Shown here: positions 34,031 to 43,256 of the stretch, piece by piece
How the letters are laid out: each line of letters starts with the position of its first letter
Numbering within the stretch: the first letter of the stretch is position 1
Notes under the pieces: generated by a model
What the model was told of the DNA's origin: nothing
Databases searched by the model: none
What the model saw: only the letters and a program-made list of their open reading frames with translations
Position numbers and translations under genes: made by a program
Source of the DNA: Saprospiraceae bacterium
GTDB lineage: Bacteria; Bacteroidota; Bacteroidia; Chitinophagales; Saprospiraceae
DNA: 64,000 nt
Assembly (NCBI GenBank): GCA_020630775.1
Contig: JAHDIN010000002.1
Coordinates: 1-64,000 of the forward strand
Direction of reading: 5' to 3'

Positions 34031-37000
34031 TTAATGAATCATCAATTTGTGTGTATATATTTCTGAACCACTTTTTAAATGCACGATATAAAAACCAGCC
34101 TCTAAGTGATTGGTGCTTGTCGTAATTCTCATATCAGATGATTGCACTTTGATATCTTGCTGGTGAACCATTCTGCCGTCCATGCTCCATAAAGATAACT
34201 CTGCATCAAATGTATGATCAGCATTGATATTTACAGTAAAGTAGTCATTAGCAGGATTTGGAAATACTTGCACATCGACACCTTCAAAAGAATTGAAGTT
34301 TGTACTACTAACAACTTCTGAATCTAAGATTGATGTAAAGAATGGTGTACAATCTTGGTCTGTTGTTGTTGAAACACACGCTTGTGTTTCAGCTTGTACC
34401 AAGTCGATAAGATCTAAATCATCGATAAACCATCCTGAACCAGGTGCGAAGGTTTCATCATTAGGTGTATTGCCAGTGCCTGCATTAGTGCCAAATCTAA
34501 ACCTAATTGAAATAGTTTGCCCTTTGAATGCAGATAAGTCAATCCAAGAATCGATATAATCATCTGTTCTACCTGAAAAAGCGAAGTGCGATGGAATAGC
34601 AAAGGTTGTATACTGCAATGGACAATCATATCCATTTCGGATAAATAGATCTTTGGCATCTGTCCAAATCACATTGTCCAACGAAAATTCTACGAATCCA
34701 CCATTTCTTGCGAATTCAGTATTTATCCTGTGGAAGAATCTTAAAACTGGTAATTCACCAACAACTTCAAAGTTATTGAAGCCTATAATCTGCTCTGTAT
34801 TATCATCGATCTCTTCTACGTACCACGCTTGCTCTCCAGAGTAAACTGGGAAAATCGTGCTACTTGAAGTCTGCCAGAAATTATTCCCTTCAACGATTTC
34901 TCTTTCCCACTGATTTAATTCTGCCGAAGTCTCAACTGCATTATGTCTTAAGACTTGAGAGTTAGCACTTCCGTCTGCTTCAACCATATAAGTAATTGAC
35001 ATTTCTTGCTGTGAAGCCAACATATCTAAATCAAAAATGATTTGATCATTAGATAAAGTCGGTTCCATGCTTGCAGAACCGTCTACATAGGATAATCCCT
35101 CCGGAATGAAATCTGAAACAACAACTTCTGTTAAGTCTTCAGGCTTATGATTAGCCACAGTTAATGTGACCATAGTTTGAGAACCAAAATCAATCTTAGA
35201 GGCAATGTCTTTCCATATCTTCAAACTTTCAATACAATCAGGACGTGTATCAAAGTTTTCGACGCCATCATTCCTGTTATTAGAACTACCACCATCAGCA
35301 AACCATCCTAAACCTCTTTCTGCAAAAACATTCCAAATCATGCATTGGTGTTCTCCATTATTATTTGCCATATCTGCAGCTAGTATAGCGTCTCTGCCGT
35401 TAATGAAACCTACATCACATCCAATCATTTTCATACCATCAATAACCAATTGCGTCGCTTTAAAATTGCCAGATTCTGTATTAGACCAGTCTGCATCGAA
35501 GCCATATAATTCTACAAACTCCCAATACATATCCCATAGCATATCCACCCATACTTCACCCAATGGATGTGGTGCTGTTGTTGCTTTTATGTCTTTGAAA
35601 GTTTGTGAGTTGATATTTCTATCTGTGCTATATGGTTGTCTTCTTATACCACGACCATCAGGACCTCTACCATCTGCATAGTTGCCAATACCTCTTGAAT
35701 CAGTCCCCTCGTCGCCAGGTTCTACTGTTAACATAAGTGCTAAAATGTCAGACCAACCTTCTCCCATCTGCTCATCACGACCACCGACACATACTGTATT
35801 TGGTCCACCAACTAATCGACCGCTAACACCATGTCCATATTCATGTATGATAATACCGTTATCAAATCCTGAACTTACTTGCTGTATTGGGTTAGCATCC
35901 CCAGGTTTAATAGTTGCTGTTACAGGAAAACCTGCTTCTATTGATGCTTTGATAGCATTGCAATCTTGAAACCCCATAGCGATTACAGGTACAGTTACAT
36001 CAGCGCCTACAGATCCTGGAGCCATGCCTCCCGAGATTGGATCGCTACCATCTGATGTTGGGTCACCACCCGCTCCAGGAACGTTACATATAACAACAGC
36101 AATGGCGCCAGCATCTTCTGCATTCAATGCTTTACGTCCAAATTCACAAAGCCCTCTATAAATCATTGCAATCTTACCATCGATCTCTTCAGGATTAACA
36201 ACATCACCACAAACCAAGTCAGGAAACTGTGGGTCAGCATCAAAAGCTAAAGCCATTTCTCCAGTTACATCAACAGTCGCATAACTATTGTCAAATCCCC
36301 ATCCGTCTCCAGCTTCACCATTAGGGTAGCTGCCAGCTAGAGGTTGTGGTTCGTTAACAGTAAACAGGCCTGCTGTTGGTAAGTCCCATCTAAACATATT
36401 CATGTTTCCATTATCACCGTCTCGAGTTAATGAAAAGTTGGCATTATTTGTCCCTGAACCATCGAGGGCATGAGCAATAACGTGATCACCACCAGTTCCG
36501 CCATTACCGTAATTATTAACTTGGAAGTTTCCAGCAGCTTCGTCAAAACCTAAGAGATAAGTAATATCATGCACCATGTTATTGGCATAAAATAAATTGG
36601 TTACATCAGCTTCAATGCTGCCTTCAGGTTCTAATTCTTGATTGTGTGTAAAGTCGAACATTAACTCCATTCCACCTTCAGGTTCATTATTGCCTGAGAT
36701 ATCGTTATCATCTTCATCTTCATATGCATGGACGTTATTACCTCTGGTAAACGTAAATTCTGGACCATCAACACCATCTATATCATGCCATCCATAAGGA
36801 GACGCTTCGACAATATGTGGGTCTGTTACCAATTGATGATCGCCATAAAGTGGGCTTTCAATTGGAAAAGGATATACACGATAAGTCGCTCCCATTTGAG
36901 AATTATCTAAAACCTTTTTAGTCGCTACAGACTCTTGAATCTTTCTGCAAGACGCATCATGATTGTGATATTGTCCTTTTGAATGCTGGCAGTATATCGT

Positions 37001-37621
37001 TCTGTTTTCATGATCCAATACTTTGCCATTTGCCGCAGACACCATCGAATTCCAGCTGTCGTCATTTCTTGAATCAGCAAAATTTACTTCCCAAACTAAT
37101 TCAACAGTATTATCCTCAGTTAAGAAGTACTTCTTTTTAACTCTAATGTCGCCATCACTGAATGTGCTTTTCTTAAATGTCAACTCGTTTTCTGATACAG
37201 ACTTTAAGAGTTGAACAGGTTCAGGATTTTTAAACCCTAAGTCTTGAGCTGTGAAATTTACAGCTTCAATGGCAGATAACTTGTCTGCGCTTTTCTGGAC
37301 TTTCTTTTGGACATCTTCTACAAAGGTAGAATTGCTAAAAAGCACTTGATTGTCTTTAGTAAGGTTGACGTTAATTACAGCGTTATGCACTGGAATGCCA
37401 TCAATAGCTTGAGTATAATAGATATGTGTGACACCATTATGCTTGGATTGATACATATCCGTTACAATCATAGAGTTAATATCTGATTCTACTAGACCAA
37501 ATTGCCCAAGGTTGGAAGCTATGAAATTAGAGCCAAGATTAATTTTTTCGGCTTGAGAATAACAAAAGCTTGTTAGGCTAATTAAGACTAACGATAAAAT
37601 TATTTTAGGTAAAACTTTCAT
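34031..37621 (-). CDS. Secreted M36 (fungalysin-like) metalloprotease with PA domain and T9SS type A signal
   Basis: 1196 residues from the ATG at 37621, chosen because the signal peptide MKVLPKIILSLVLISLTSFC starts there; an upstream in-frame ATG at 37663 would add 14 residues. An FTP propeptide-like region (about 35-190) is followed by the M36 catalytic domain. A PA insert (about 430-540; YRGLCEFGRKALNAEDAGA) precedes the zinc motif H593-EYG-H597 and the downstream WSDILALML glutamate region. A beta region comes next, then a MAM-like part, and the last ~80 residues are a type A T9SS sorting domain (VFPNPANDYFTVNI to IYTHKLMIH). It digests extracellular protein. Monocistronic. Confidence 0.94.
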   Translation of the reverse strand: MKVLPKIILSLVLISLTSFCYSQAEKINLGSNFIASNLGQFGLVESDINSMIVTDMYQSKHNGVTHIYYTQAIDGIPVHNAVINVNLTKDNQVLFSNSTFVEDVQKKVQKSADKLSAIEAVNFTAQDLGFKNPEPVQLLKSVSENELTFKKSTFSDGDIRVKKKYFLTEDNTVELVWEVNFADSRNDDSWNSMVSAANGKVLDHENRTIYCQHSKGQYHNHDASCRKIQESVATKKVLDNSQMGATYRVYPFPIESPLYGDHQLVTDPHIVEASPYGWHDIDGVDGPEFTFTRGNNVHAYEDEDDNDISGNNEPEGGMELMFDFTHNQELEPEGSIEADVTNLFYANNMVHDITYLLGFDEAAGNFQVNNYGNGGTGGDHVIAHALDGSGTNNANFSLTRDGDNGNMNMFRWDLPTAGLFTVNEPQPLAGSYPNGEAGDGWGFDNSYATVDVTGEMALAFDADPQFPDLVCGDVVNPEEIDGKIAMIYRGLCEFGRKALNAEDAGAIAVVICNVPGAGGDPTSDGSDPISGGMAPGSVGADVTVPVIAMGFQDCNAIKASIEAGFPVTATIKPGDANPIQQVSSGFDNGIIIHEYGHGVSGRLVGGPNTVCVGGRDEQMGEGWSDILALMLTVEPGDEGTDSRGIGNYADGRGPDGRGIRRQPYSTDRNINSQTFKDIKATTAPHPLGEVWVDMLWDMYWEFVELYGFDADWSNTESGNFKATQLVIDGMKMIGCDVGFINGRDAILAADMANNNGEHQCMIWNVFAERGLGWFADGGSSNNRNDGVENFDTRPDCIESLKIWKDIASKIDFGSQTMVTLTVANHKPEDLTEVVVSDFIPEGLSYVDGSASMEPTLSNDQIIFDLDMLASQQEMSITYMVEADGSANSQVLRHNAVETSAELNQWEREIVEGNNFWQTSSSTIFPVYSGEQAWYVEEIDDNTEQIIGFNNFEVVGELPVLRFFHRINTEFARNGGFVEFSLDNVIWTDAKDLFIRNGYDCPLQYTTFAIPSHFAFSGRTDDYIDSWIDLSAFKGQTISIRFRFGTNAGTGNTPNDETFAPGSGWFIDDLDLIDLVQAETQACVSTTTDQDCTPFFTSILDSEVVSSTNFNSFEGVDVQVFPNPANDYFTVNINADHTFDAELSLWSMDGRMVHQQDIKVQSSDMRITTSTNHLEAGFYIVHLKSGSEIYTHKLMIH

Positions 37622-37712
37622 CTTATGAATATAAATTTTTGAATGAAGTGTGAATATATCCAATTAAAATTTCCCGAAATAGTTCAAATTCGATACAGTT
37701 AAGACATTTGGC

Positions 37713-37720
37713 TAATTTTG
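37713..37720 (+). promoter_or_regulatory. -7 promoter element for rlmB operon
   Basis: TAATTTTG is an exact TAnnTTTG match with TTCG 20 bases upstream (37689-37692), one base off the usual TTTG. Transcription would begin near 37726, just before the CTG codon at 37737 proposed as the rlmB start. Confidence 0.5.
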
Positions 37721-37736
37721 CTACAAATCAAATCTT

Positions 37737-38480
37737 CTGAAAGATCAGTTTTTAATAGGTAGAAAACCGGTACTCGAAGCCCTTGAAAATCAAGAAAAAC
37801 TCGAGAAAGTTTGGATTGATAAGGGATTAAGAGGTGAATTGGAGAAAGAAATAAGGCAACTCTGTAGGGCGAGTCTTATACCCCTTCAGTATGTTCCAAA
37901 GGAAAAACTTCATTCGTTATGCAATAAAGCTAATCATCAGGGTGTCGTCGCTCAAAAGGCTTTTGTGGATTATCTAAGCATTGAGCAAGTATTGCCTCAT
38001 ATCTATGAAAGCGGTAAAACACCATTTTTATTGGTATTAGATGGCATTGAAGATGTAAGAAATATTGGCGCATTATCCAGAAGCGCATATTGGTTTGGCA
38101 TTGACGCCATAGTGGTTTCACTCAAAAAAACGGCTAGAATCAACAGTTTTGCCATGAAAGCTTCTGCAGGTGCCTTAAATTATATCACCGTTTGCCGAGA
38201 AAAAAACCTCAAAGACGCTTTAGAATATATCAAATCTTCAGGTGTCCATTTAGTTATAGCAGATAGCGCTAATGAAAATTCGTCGAATACCATTGATTAT
38301 TCCGAACCAATTGCCCTAGTATTAGGTTCAGAAGGGGAGGGTGTTTCGAAAGAAACACTAAAAATGGCAGATAAAATCGTTTCAATCCCAGGAGCTGGTA
38401 ATATTGATAGCTTAAATGTTAGTGCTGCGGGTGCGATTTTGATGCATAGTTTATATTTAGAAAGAGATAAAACAAAATAA
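37737..38480 (+). CDS. rlmB: 23S rRNA (guanosine-2'-O-)-methyltransferase RlmB, probable CTG start
   Basis: 247 residues if started at CTG 37737, the usual RlmB length. The conserved N-terminus FLIGRKPVLEALEN, part of the substrate-binding L30e-like domain, is encoded in frame from about 37749, upstream of the first TTG at 37839. The only plausible start before it is CTG at 37737; a stop lies at 37713 and there is no ATG, GTG or TTG between. SPOUT knot motifs are intact: LVLDGIEDVRNIGALSRSA, VLGSEGEGVSKE and IPGAGNIDSLNVSAAGAI. It methylates G2251 of 23S rRNA. First gene of an operon; its stop overlaps the TraB-like start (TAATG). Confidence 0.85.
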   Translation: MKDQFLIGRKPVLEALENQEKLEKVWIDKGLRGELEKEIRQLCRASLIPLQYVPKEKLHSLCNKANHQGVVAQKAFVDYLSIEQVLPHIYESGKTPFLLVLDGIEDVRNIGALSRSAYWFGIDAIVVSLKKTARINSFAMKASAGALNYITVCREKNLKDALEYIKSSGVHLVIADSANENSSNTIDYSEPIALVLGSEGEGVSKETLKMADKIVSIPGAGNIDSLNVSAAGAILMHSLYLERDKTK

Positions 38481-39445
38481 TGAGTTTTAAAAAAGCAACT
38501 ACCTGGTCATTTGTTTTCTTAATGATCGCTGGATTATTCCAAGCATGTAAATCCACAAAAGATGCTTCTGATAAATTATCAAATTCCGACTTAGCGTCGG
38601 ATAAGGATTACACACTCGAAAAGAGTCTACTTTGGAAAATTGATGGTAATGGATTGGCGCAACCATCATATTTATATGGTACCATTCACTTAATTGATAG
38701 TGAAAGCTTCTTTTGGCCTAAAGGGACCTTGGCAGCTATTGATGAATCTGAGGATATTGTTTTTGAAATCGATTTAGATGATATGTTCGACATAAGCGCT
38801 TCAATGAGTTTATTGACCAAAGCATTCATGAAAGATGGTAAAACATTAAAGGATTTATATTCAGCTGAAGATTACAAATTTGTCAAGGAACATTTCGAAG
38901 GTATGGGCCTTCCTATGTTTATGATGCAAAAACTAAAACCAATGTTTTTGACAGTTTTTGCTTCTGGAGATGTGAAAATGGGTGAAGGTTTTGGAGCTGG
39001 ATCTGGTACCAAATCTTACGAGATGGAAATTTATGACATTGCTCAGAACTCAAGCAAAGAAGTAAGCGGTTTGGAAACAATGGAATATCAAATGTCAGTT
39101 TTTGATTCTATACCTTATCAGGAGCAAGCAGATATGCTATTGCAGACCATCAAGACCAGTGACATGGAAGATAATTCATTTAAAGAAATGATGGCCATGT
39201 ACACCAATCAAGATATTAATAAAATGGTCGAGTCTATGGGCGAAGAAGAGGGCATAGGCGGATATGAAGATATTCTATTATACAATCGAAATAAAAATTG
39301 GATTCCTGTAATGAAGAAAATGATGATGTCAAAGAAGATTTTCTTTGCCGTAGGTGCTGGACACCTAGGTGGAAAAGATGGTGTCATCGATTTACTTAAA
39401 AAGGAAGGCTTTAAGTTAACGCCACTAAGCACAGCATCAGAATAA
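38480..39445 (+). CDS. TraB/GumN-family protein, probable lipoprotein
   Basis: 321 residues. The signal peptide ends at a lipobox-like FQAC, so lipid anchoring is likely. The TraB/GumN fold is marked by SYLYGTIHLID near residue 60 (GTIH motif) and the C-terminal FFAVGAGHLGGKDGVIDLL. Related TIKI proteins are metalloproteases, and this protein keeps the GTIH and GAGHL histidines, but activity is unproven. The start codon overlaps the rlmB stop by one base and its stop overlaps the gamma carbonic anhydrase start in the same way (TAATG), so the three are cotranscribed. Confidence 0.88.
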   Translation: MSFKKATTWSFVFLMIAGLFQACKSTKDASDKLSNSDLASDKDYTLEKSLLWKIDGNGLAQPSYLYGTIHLIDSESFFWPKGTLAAIDESEDIVFEIDLDDMFDISASMSLLTKAFMKDGKTLKDLYSAEDYKFVKEHFEGMGLPMFMMQKLKPMFLTVFASGDVKMGEGFGAGSGTKSYEMEIYDIAQNSSKEVSGLETMEYQMSVFDSIPYQEQADMLLQTIKTSDMEDNSFKEMMAMYTNQDINKMVESMGEEEGIGGYEDILLYNRNKNWIPVMKKMMMSKKIFFAVGAGHLGGKDGVIDLLKKEGFKLTPLSTASE

Positions 39446-39957
39446 TGGCGATCATTAAAACTGTCAATGGGGATACGCCACAAATACATGATTCTGCATG
39501 GATCGCCGAAAATGCAGTCATAACTGGAAATGTTGAAATAGGAGAGAACAGTAGTGTCTGGTTTGGCGTCGTCATTAGAGGTGACGTCAATAAAATCCAA
39601 ATTGGTAATAATTGCAATATCCAAGACTTAACCATGGTGCATGGCACTTATCATCGTGGAGATACTATTTTAGGTGATAATGTAAGTATTGGACATCGTG
39701 CAATCATCCATGGTTGTCAAATCAGAGATAATGTTTTAATCGGCATGGGTGCCATTTTGTTAGATGATGTCATCATACCCTCAAATACTGTCATAGCAGC
39801 TGGAGCCCTAATCACCTCAAATATGAAACTCGAATCTGGATTTATATACGCTGGTAGTCCTGCGAAAAAATTAAAACCCTTACCGCAAGAAGGCATTGAT
39901 TATTACATAAAAGGCACCGCAGACCACTACATCAAATATTCAAGTTGGTATAAATAA
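39445..39957 (+). CDS. Gamma-class carbonic anhydrase-like hexapeptide protein
   Basis: 170 residues, standard for the YrdA/CaiE-like gamma carbonic anhydrase family. Left-handed beta-helix hexapeptides run from about 20 to 130. The three metal-ligand histidine sites are present: MVHGTYHRGDT, SIGHRAIIHGC. The product may be a trimer that hydrates carbon dioxide, but many family members are inactive. Last gene of the rlmB operon; no clear terminator follows. Confidence 0.92.
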   Translation: MAIIKTVNGDTPQIHDSAWIAENAVITGNVEIGENSSVWFGVVIRGDVNKIQIGNNCNIQDLTMVHGTYHRGDTILGDNVSIGHRAIIHGCQIRDNVLIGMGAILLDDVIIPSNTVIAAGALITSNMKLESGFIYAGSPAKKLKPLPQEGIDYYIKGTADHYIKYSSWYK

Positions 39958-40003
39958 CTTGCGAATGATCTAGATGATCGTACTTTGCTTAATAAATATT
40001 CAG

Positions 40004-40033
40004 CTTCAACTTAGTCTTCAACTTCAACTTAGT
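40004..40033. repeat. Short direct repeat of CTTCAACTTAGT
   Basis: CTTCAACTTAGT occurs at 40004-40015 and 40022-40033, the second copy overlapping the stop of the minus-strand gene. The 12-mer TTCAACTTCAAC within this region recurs at 43180-43191 upstream of rplY. Confidence 0.6.
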
Positions 40034-41180
40034 ACGCTCCATAAACCTTTCTCAAAAATCCTCCCAACATCTTAGGCTCAAGCCATCTTAAAACAATGAC
40101 CATATCGTTTTCTTTATCAACGATGATATAGTTGCCGCCAAAACCCGCTGCATAGAAAATGTGCTCCGGCACGCCTTCCATATATCTACGCGTACCTTTC
40201 GTGTTAAGCCACCACATGTACCCGTAATTAGCATTAGCGTTTGAGGGGGTAATGGCTGCTTTAATCCAATTTTTAGAAATCAACTGTTGGTCCTTCCAAC
40301 GACCATCGTTAAGAAAGAGTAGCCCAAACTTGGCGTGATCTTCAGTGCTGATAAACAAGCCTCCTCCAGAGTGACCTCCGCCACTTACGGATTGCATTTT
40401 CATACCATCTACATTTACCCAAGAATTTTCATAGCCAAACCATCTCCATGTGGATGAAGCGCCGATAGGATCCATGATCTTTTCTTTTAAGACCATAGGA
40501 AGGGGCTTCCTCCAAACTTGCAATAAGCTGTATGCTAATAAATTGACGCGGACATCATTGTACTCGAAAATTGAGCCTGGTTCATTGAGTTTTCTAAATT
40601 TCCAATCATCAATGTCACCTTCTTTTGGTGGCCTATCTGCCCAGTCTTGTCCGCCCCATAAAGTCCCTTGCCAATCTGAAGATTGATTCAATAAATGTTC
40701 CCAAGTTATTTTTGAATTATGTCTACCTTCAAATTCTCCGGTCCAGATTAAATCTTTGACTTTTGATTCAGTTGATGAGATAAGTTTTTTATCAATGGCT
40801 AATCCGGCTATTGTCGATAAGTAACTTTTAGTTACACTAAATGTCATGTCCACACGATGAATGTCACCCCACTGAGCAATGACATAGCCATCTTTAATAA
40901 TCATGCCTGCGTTGGATCCTCTTTTTTTAGTAGGTCCTAAAATTTTATGATAAGGTTCATACTCAAATCCTTTTAAAATGGCTTGTCTTAAATCAATAGG
41001 TCCGCTGTATTCATGAGTTTTCGAAAAATTAATGGCACTATCCAGACTATCTTGATTGATCCCAAAAGCTTGAGCACTTTTAGTTTCCCATGTTTTTCCT
41101 TTTTCCGGAAAATACGTTTGTGCACATAAGTAGTGGGTGATCAAAATAAAACAACCAACTAAAAAGAGTTGAATTCTCAT
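40029..41180 (-). CDS. Class C beta-lactamase-like serine hydrolase, exported
   Basis: 383 residues. Signal peptide MRIQLFLVGCFILITHYLCA. Active-site motifs: S115-V-T-K118 (SxxK) and Y207-N-D209 at the YxN position; a glycine-rich stretch (GGGHSGGGLF) lies in the region where HxG or KTG is expected. This family includes esterases and D-amino-acid peptidases as well as AmpC, so resistance should not be assumed. It lies 23 bases downstream of a second EamA gene on the same strand and is probably cotranscribed with it. Confidence 0.9.
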   Translation of the reverse strand: MRIQLFLVGCFILITHYLCAQTYFPEKGKTWETKSAQAFGINQDSLDSAINFSKTHEYSGPIDLRQAILKGFEYEPYHKILGPTKKRGSNAGMIIKDGYVIAQWGDIHRVDMTFSVTKSYLSTIAGLAIDKKLISSTESKVKDLIWTGEFEGRHNSKITWEHLLNQSSDWQGTLWGGQDWADRPPKEGDIDDWKFRKLNEPGSIFEYNDVRVNLLAYSLLQVWRKPLPMVLKEKIMDPIGASSTWRWFGYENSWVNVDGMKMQSVSGGGHSGGGLFISTEDHAKFGLLFLNDGRWKDQQLISKNWIKAAITPSNANANYGYMWWLNTKGTRRYMEGVPEHIFYAAGFGGNYIIVDKENDMVIVLRWLEPKMLGGFLRKVYGAY

Positions 41181-41203
41181 GATGTCAATTTTTTGAAAGA
41201 TAC

Positions 41204-42127
41204 TTAAGCCTTTGCAGTCTTTGTTGAAGACTTCACTAAAAATATTCCAGCAAGTATGAGTATGAGAGATATGAAATGAAAAATGCTTATAAATTCACCA
41301 TCAAAAAATGCCCAGATTAATGCAACAAGAGGTATCAGATAACTTACAGTCGTTGAGAATATTGCATCAGTAATCTGGATGAGTCTGAAAAACAAAATAT
41401 TAGCTGAAAAAGTACATACTAATGACAAAACTAAAAGAGCTAAAAGTGAACTAATGCCGTGCTCATGGGTCATAGCCACTTCAATGAAGTCAGAAGTGAA
41501 AAGATAAATGGAAACAAAGGGACCTATCAATACAAAAGAAACTGTGCTGATGATAATCGGCTTTATACTGGTTAAAAATCCAGAAACAACATTGGCACTT
41601 ATACCATAGCAGATGGTTGCCAATATAATGAGCCCTACAAATATGATGGGAAACACTTGCTGAGTTTGATCTTTAACAAAAAATACGAAGCAGACCCCTA
41701 CAAAACCCAATAAAATGCCGCTTAGTTGCTTTGGTATAAATGGTTTCTTAAAGAATAGAATAGCCAGTAGGAGTGTGAAGATAGGTGTCATACTATTAAG
41801 TACCCCAGTCACCCCGGAAGGGATTTTAGTTTGGCCCATAGCATATAAAAAAGCAGGAATGCCACTTCCGCAAATACCAACAAATAGTAAAGGCCAAAAC
41901 TTAGACCAATCAATTCTTTTAAAATAGACGAAGAAAAGGGGTAGGAAAGCCAAAAAAGCAATTACTATTCTGCCGGCTCCAACCTGCATCGGAGAAAATG
42001 CGATTAATGCCTTTTTTATGAGGATAAAAGAACTGCCCCAAATAATACTAAGAGTAAAAAGAAGCAACCAGGCAAGAGAATTAGAATTTACTTTTTTGTA
42101 ATCGATTTGAAATATTAATTTCGTCAA
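41204..42127 (-). CDS. EamA/DMT-family transporter
   Basis: 307 residues, ten hydrophobic segments in two EamA repeats (LAWLLLFTLSIIWGSSFI at the start, IIFVGLIILATICYGIS at the second). Substrate unknown. The reading frame has no ATG near its start; TTG at 42127 is used, and the true start could lie further in. The proposed start is 15 bases from the divergent prs ATG, so the promoters overlap the coding ends. Upstream of the class C-like hydrolase, likely one transcript. Confidence 0.85.
   Translation of the reverse strand: MTKLIFQIDYKKVNSNSLAWLLLFTLSIIWGSSFILIKKALIAFSPMQVGAGRIVIAFLAFLPLFFVYFKRIDWSKFWPLLFVGICGSGIPAFLYAMGQTKIPSGVTGVLNSMTPIFTLLLAILFFKKPFIPKQLSGILLGFVGVCFVFFVKDQTQQVFPIIFVGLIILATICYGISANVVSGFLTSIKPIIISTVSFVLIGPFVSIYLFTSDFIEVAMTHEHGISSLLALLVLSLVCTFSANILFFRLIQITDAIFSTTVSYLIPLVALIWAFFDGEFISIFHFISLILILAGIFLVKSSTKTAKA
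42096..42123 (+). promoter_or_regulatory. Promoter for prs inside the EamA gene end
   Basis: TTG (42096-42098), 17-base spacer, then TAATTTCG (42116-42123), one mismatch from TAnnTTTG. The predicted mRNA start is about 14 bases before the prs ATG at 42143. It overlaps the 5' end of the minus-strand EamA gene. Confidence 0.4.
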
Positions 42128-42142
42128 ACATATTCAAAAAAT

Positions 42143-43075
42143 ATGATAGATGTGAAACTCTTCTCTTGTAGTGCCTCGAAAGTTCTAGCAGAGAAGATCG
42201 CTGACTACTACGGCGAACCGCTTGGAAAACACCAACTTAATAAATTCTCGGATGGAGAAATGCAAACCATTATCTCTGAATCAGTAAGAGGATCTTATGT
42301 TTTCTTCATTCAATCAACGATAGCGCCAGCAGATAATTTATTAGAATTATTGCTTCTTATTGATTCTGCAAAAAGAGCTTCTGCTGGATATATTACCGCA
42401 GTGATTCCATATTATGGATACGCCAGACAAGATCGTAAGGATAAACCGAGAGTGCCTATCTCGGCAAAGTTGATAGCCACCATTTTGGAGTCAGCTGGAG
42501 TTAATAGGATTGTCACAATGGATTTCCATGCGGACCAGATCCAAGGCTTCTTTGATATACCTGTTGATCATCTAAAAGGAGAAGCCATATTTATGCCTTA
42601 TCTAGCTAATCAAGATATGGATAATGTCATTTTTGCATCCCCAGATGTCGGTGGTGTGAAAAGAGCCAGAAGCTTCGCAAAGTATTTTCAGAGAGATTTA
42701 GTGATTTGCGATAAAGTCAGAAAGGTAGCTAACAAGGTAGATAGCATGACGGTAATTGGAAATGTAGAAGGTGCTGATGTTATCTTGATAGATGACTTGG
42801 TGGATACTGCTGGTACTTTATGTAAAGCTGCTCAAGCAATAATTGATAAAGGCGCCAAAAGTGTCAGAGCATTGGCGACACATGCTGTTTTATCTGGAAA
42901 TGCTTACCAAAACATTGAAAATTCAATTTTAACGGAGTTGATCGTTACAGATACAATACCTCTAAAGCAACAATCCGATAAAATCAGGGTGTTATCTTGT
43001 GCTCAATTGTTTTCAAAAGCTATCCGAAATACACATGAATTCAAGTCTATATCAGCACTTTTTGTAGATAAATAG
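42143..43075 (+). CDS. prs: Ribose-phosphate pyrophosphokinase
   Basis: 310 residues. It makes PRPP from ribose 5-phosphate and ATP for purine, pyrimidine, histidine and tryptophan synthesis. Signatures: FSDGEMQTIISESVRG, the YYGYARQDRKDKPR flexible loop, MDFHADQIQGFFDIPVDHL, and the PRPP-binding D217-DLVDTAGT. Cytoplasmic. Divergent from EamA with a 15-base gap; rplY follows after 181 bases with its own promoter. Confidence 0.97.
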   Translation: MIDVKLFSCSASKVLAEKIADYYGEPLGKHQLNKFSDGEMQTIISESVRGSYVFFIQSTIAPADNLLELLLLIDSAKRASAGYITAVIPYYGYARQDRKDKPRVPISAKLIATILESAGVNRIVTMDFHADQIQGFFDIPVDHLKGEAIFMPYLANQDMDNVIFASPDVGGVKRARSFAKYFQRDLVICDKVRKVANKVDSMTVIGNVEGADVILIDDLVDTAGTLCKAAQAIIDKGAKSVRALATHAVLSGNAYQNIENSILTELIVTDTIPLKQQSDKIRVLSCAQLFSKAIRNTHEFKSISALFVDK

Positions 43076-43186
43076 GTGCTGAGTAAGTAGCATTTGTTGT
43101 AGGAAGTAATGGATTTTTGATCATACTAGGTTCTAAACTAAGGTGATTTTACGCTTAAAAGTTAGATAATCAGGTATTTTTCAACT

Positions 43187-43196
43187 TCAACGTTGA
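43187..43196. promoter_or_regulatory. 10-base palindrome upstream of rplY
   Basis: TCAACGTTGA is a perfect palindrome about 30 bases before the rplY -7 element. It lies in a stretch where TTCAAC-like words recur (43180-43212). Possibly a regulator site. Confidence 0.25.
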
Positions 43197-43225
43197 CTTC
43201 ACGTTCAACTTACCCAAGAAATATA

Positions 43226-43233
43226 TATCTTTG
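43226..43233 (+). promoter_or_regulatory. -7 promoter element for rplY
   Basis: TATCTTTG is an exact TAnnTTTG match 23 bases before the rplY ATG, in the typical context TTTGCAGCCC. No TTG is found at 17-23 bases upstream. Confidence 0.55.
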
Positions 43234-43256
43234 CAGCCCTTTACAATAAAATTGCA

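Noticed and set aside
35205-35969. Two plus-strand open frames (158 and 95 residues) opposite the M36 protease
   Set aside because: They lie fully antisense to a well-supported gene, have no recognisable motif, and their Ser/Pro-rich composition is what the opposite strand of this gene gives.
37839-37841. TTG as the rlmB start
   Set aside because: It would remove the conserved FLIGRKPVLEAL N-terminus encoded in frame just upstream.
40004-43191. TTCAACTTCAAC words as a CRISPR or mobile repeat
   Set aside because: Only two short copies 3 kb apart, without spacers, inverted ends or a transposase.
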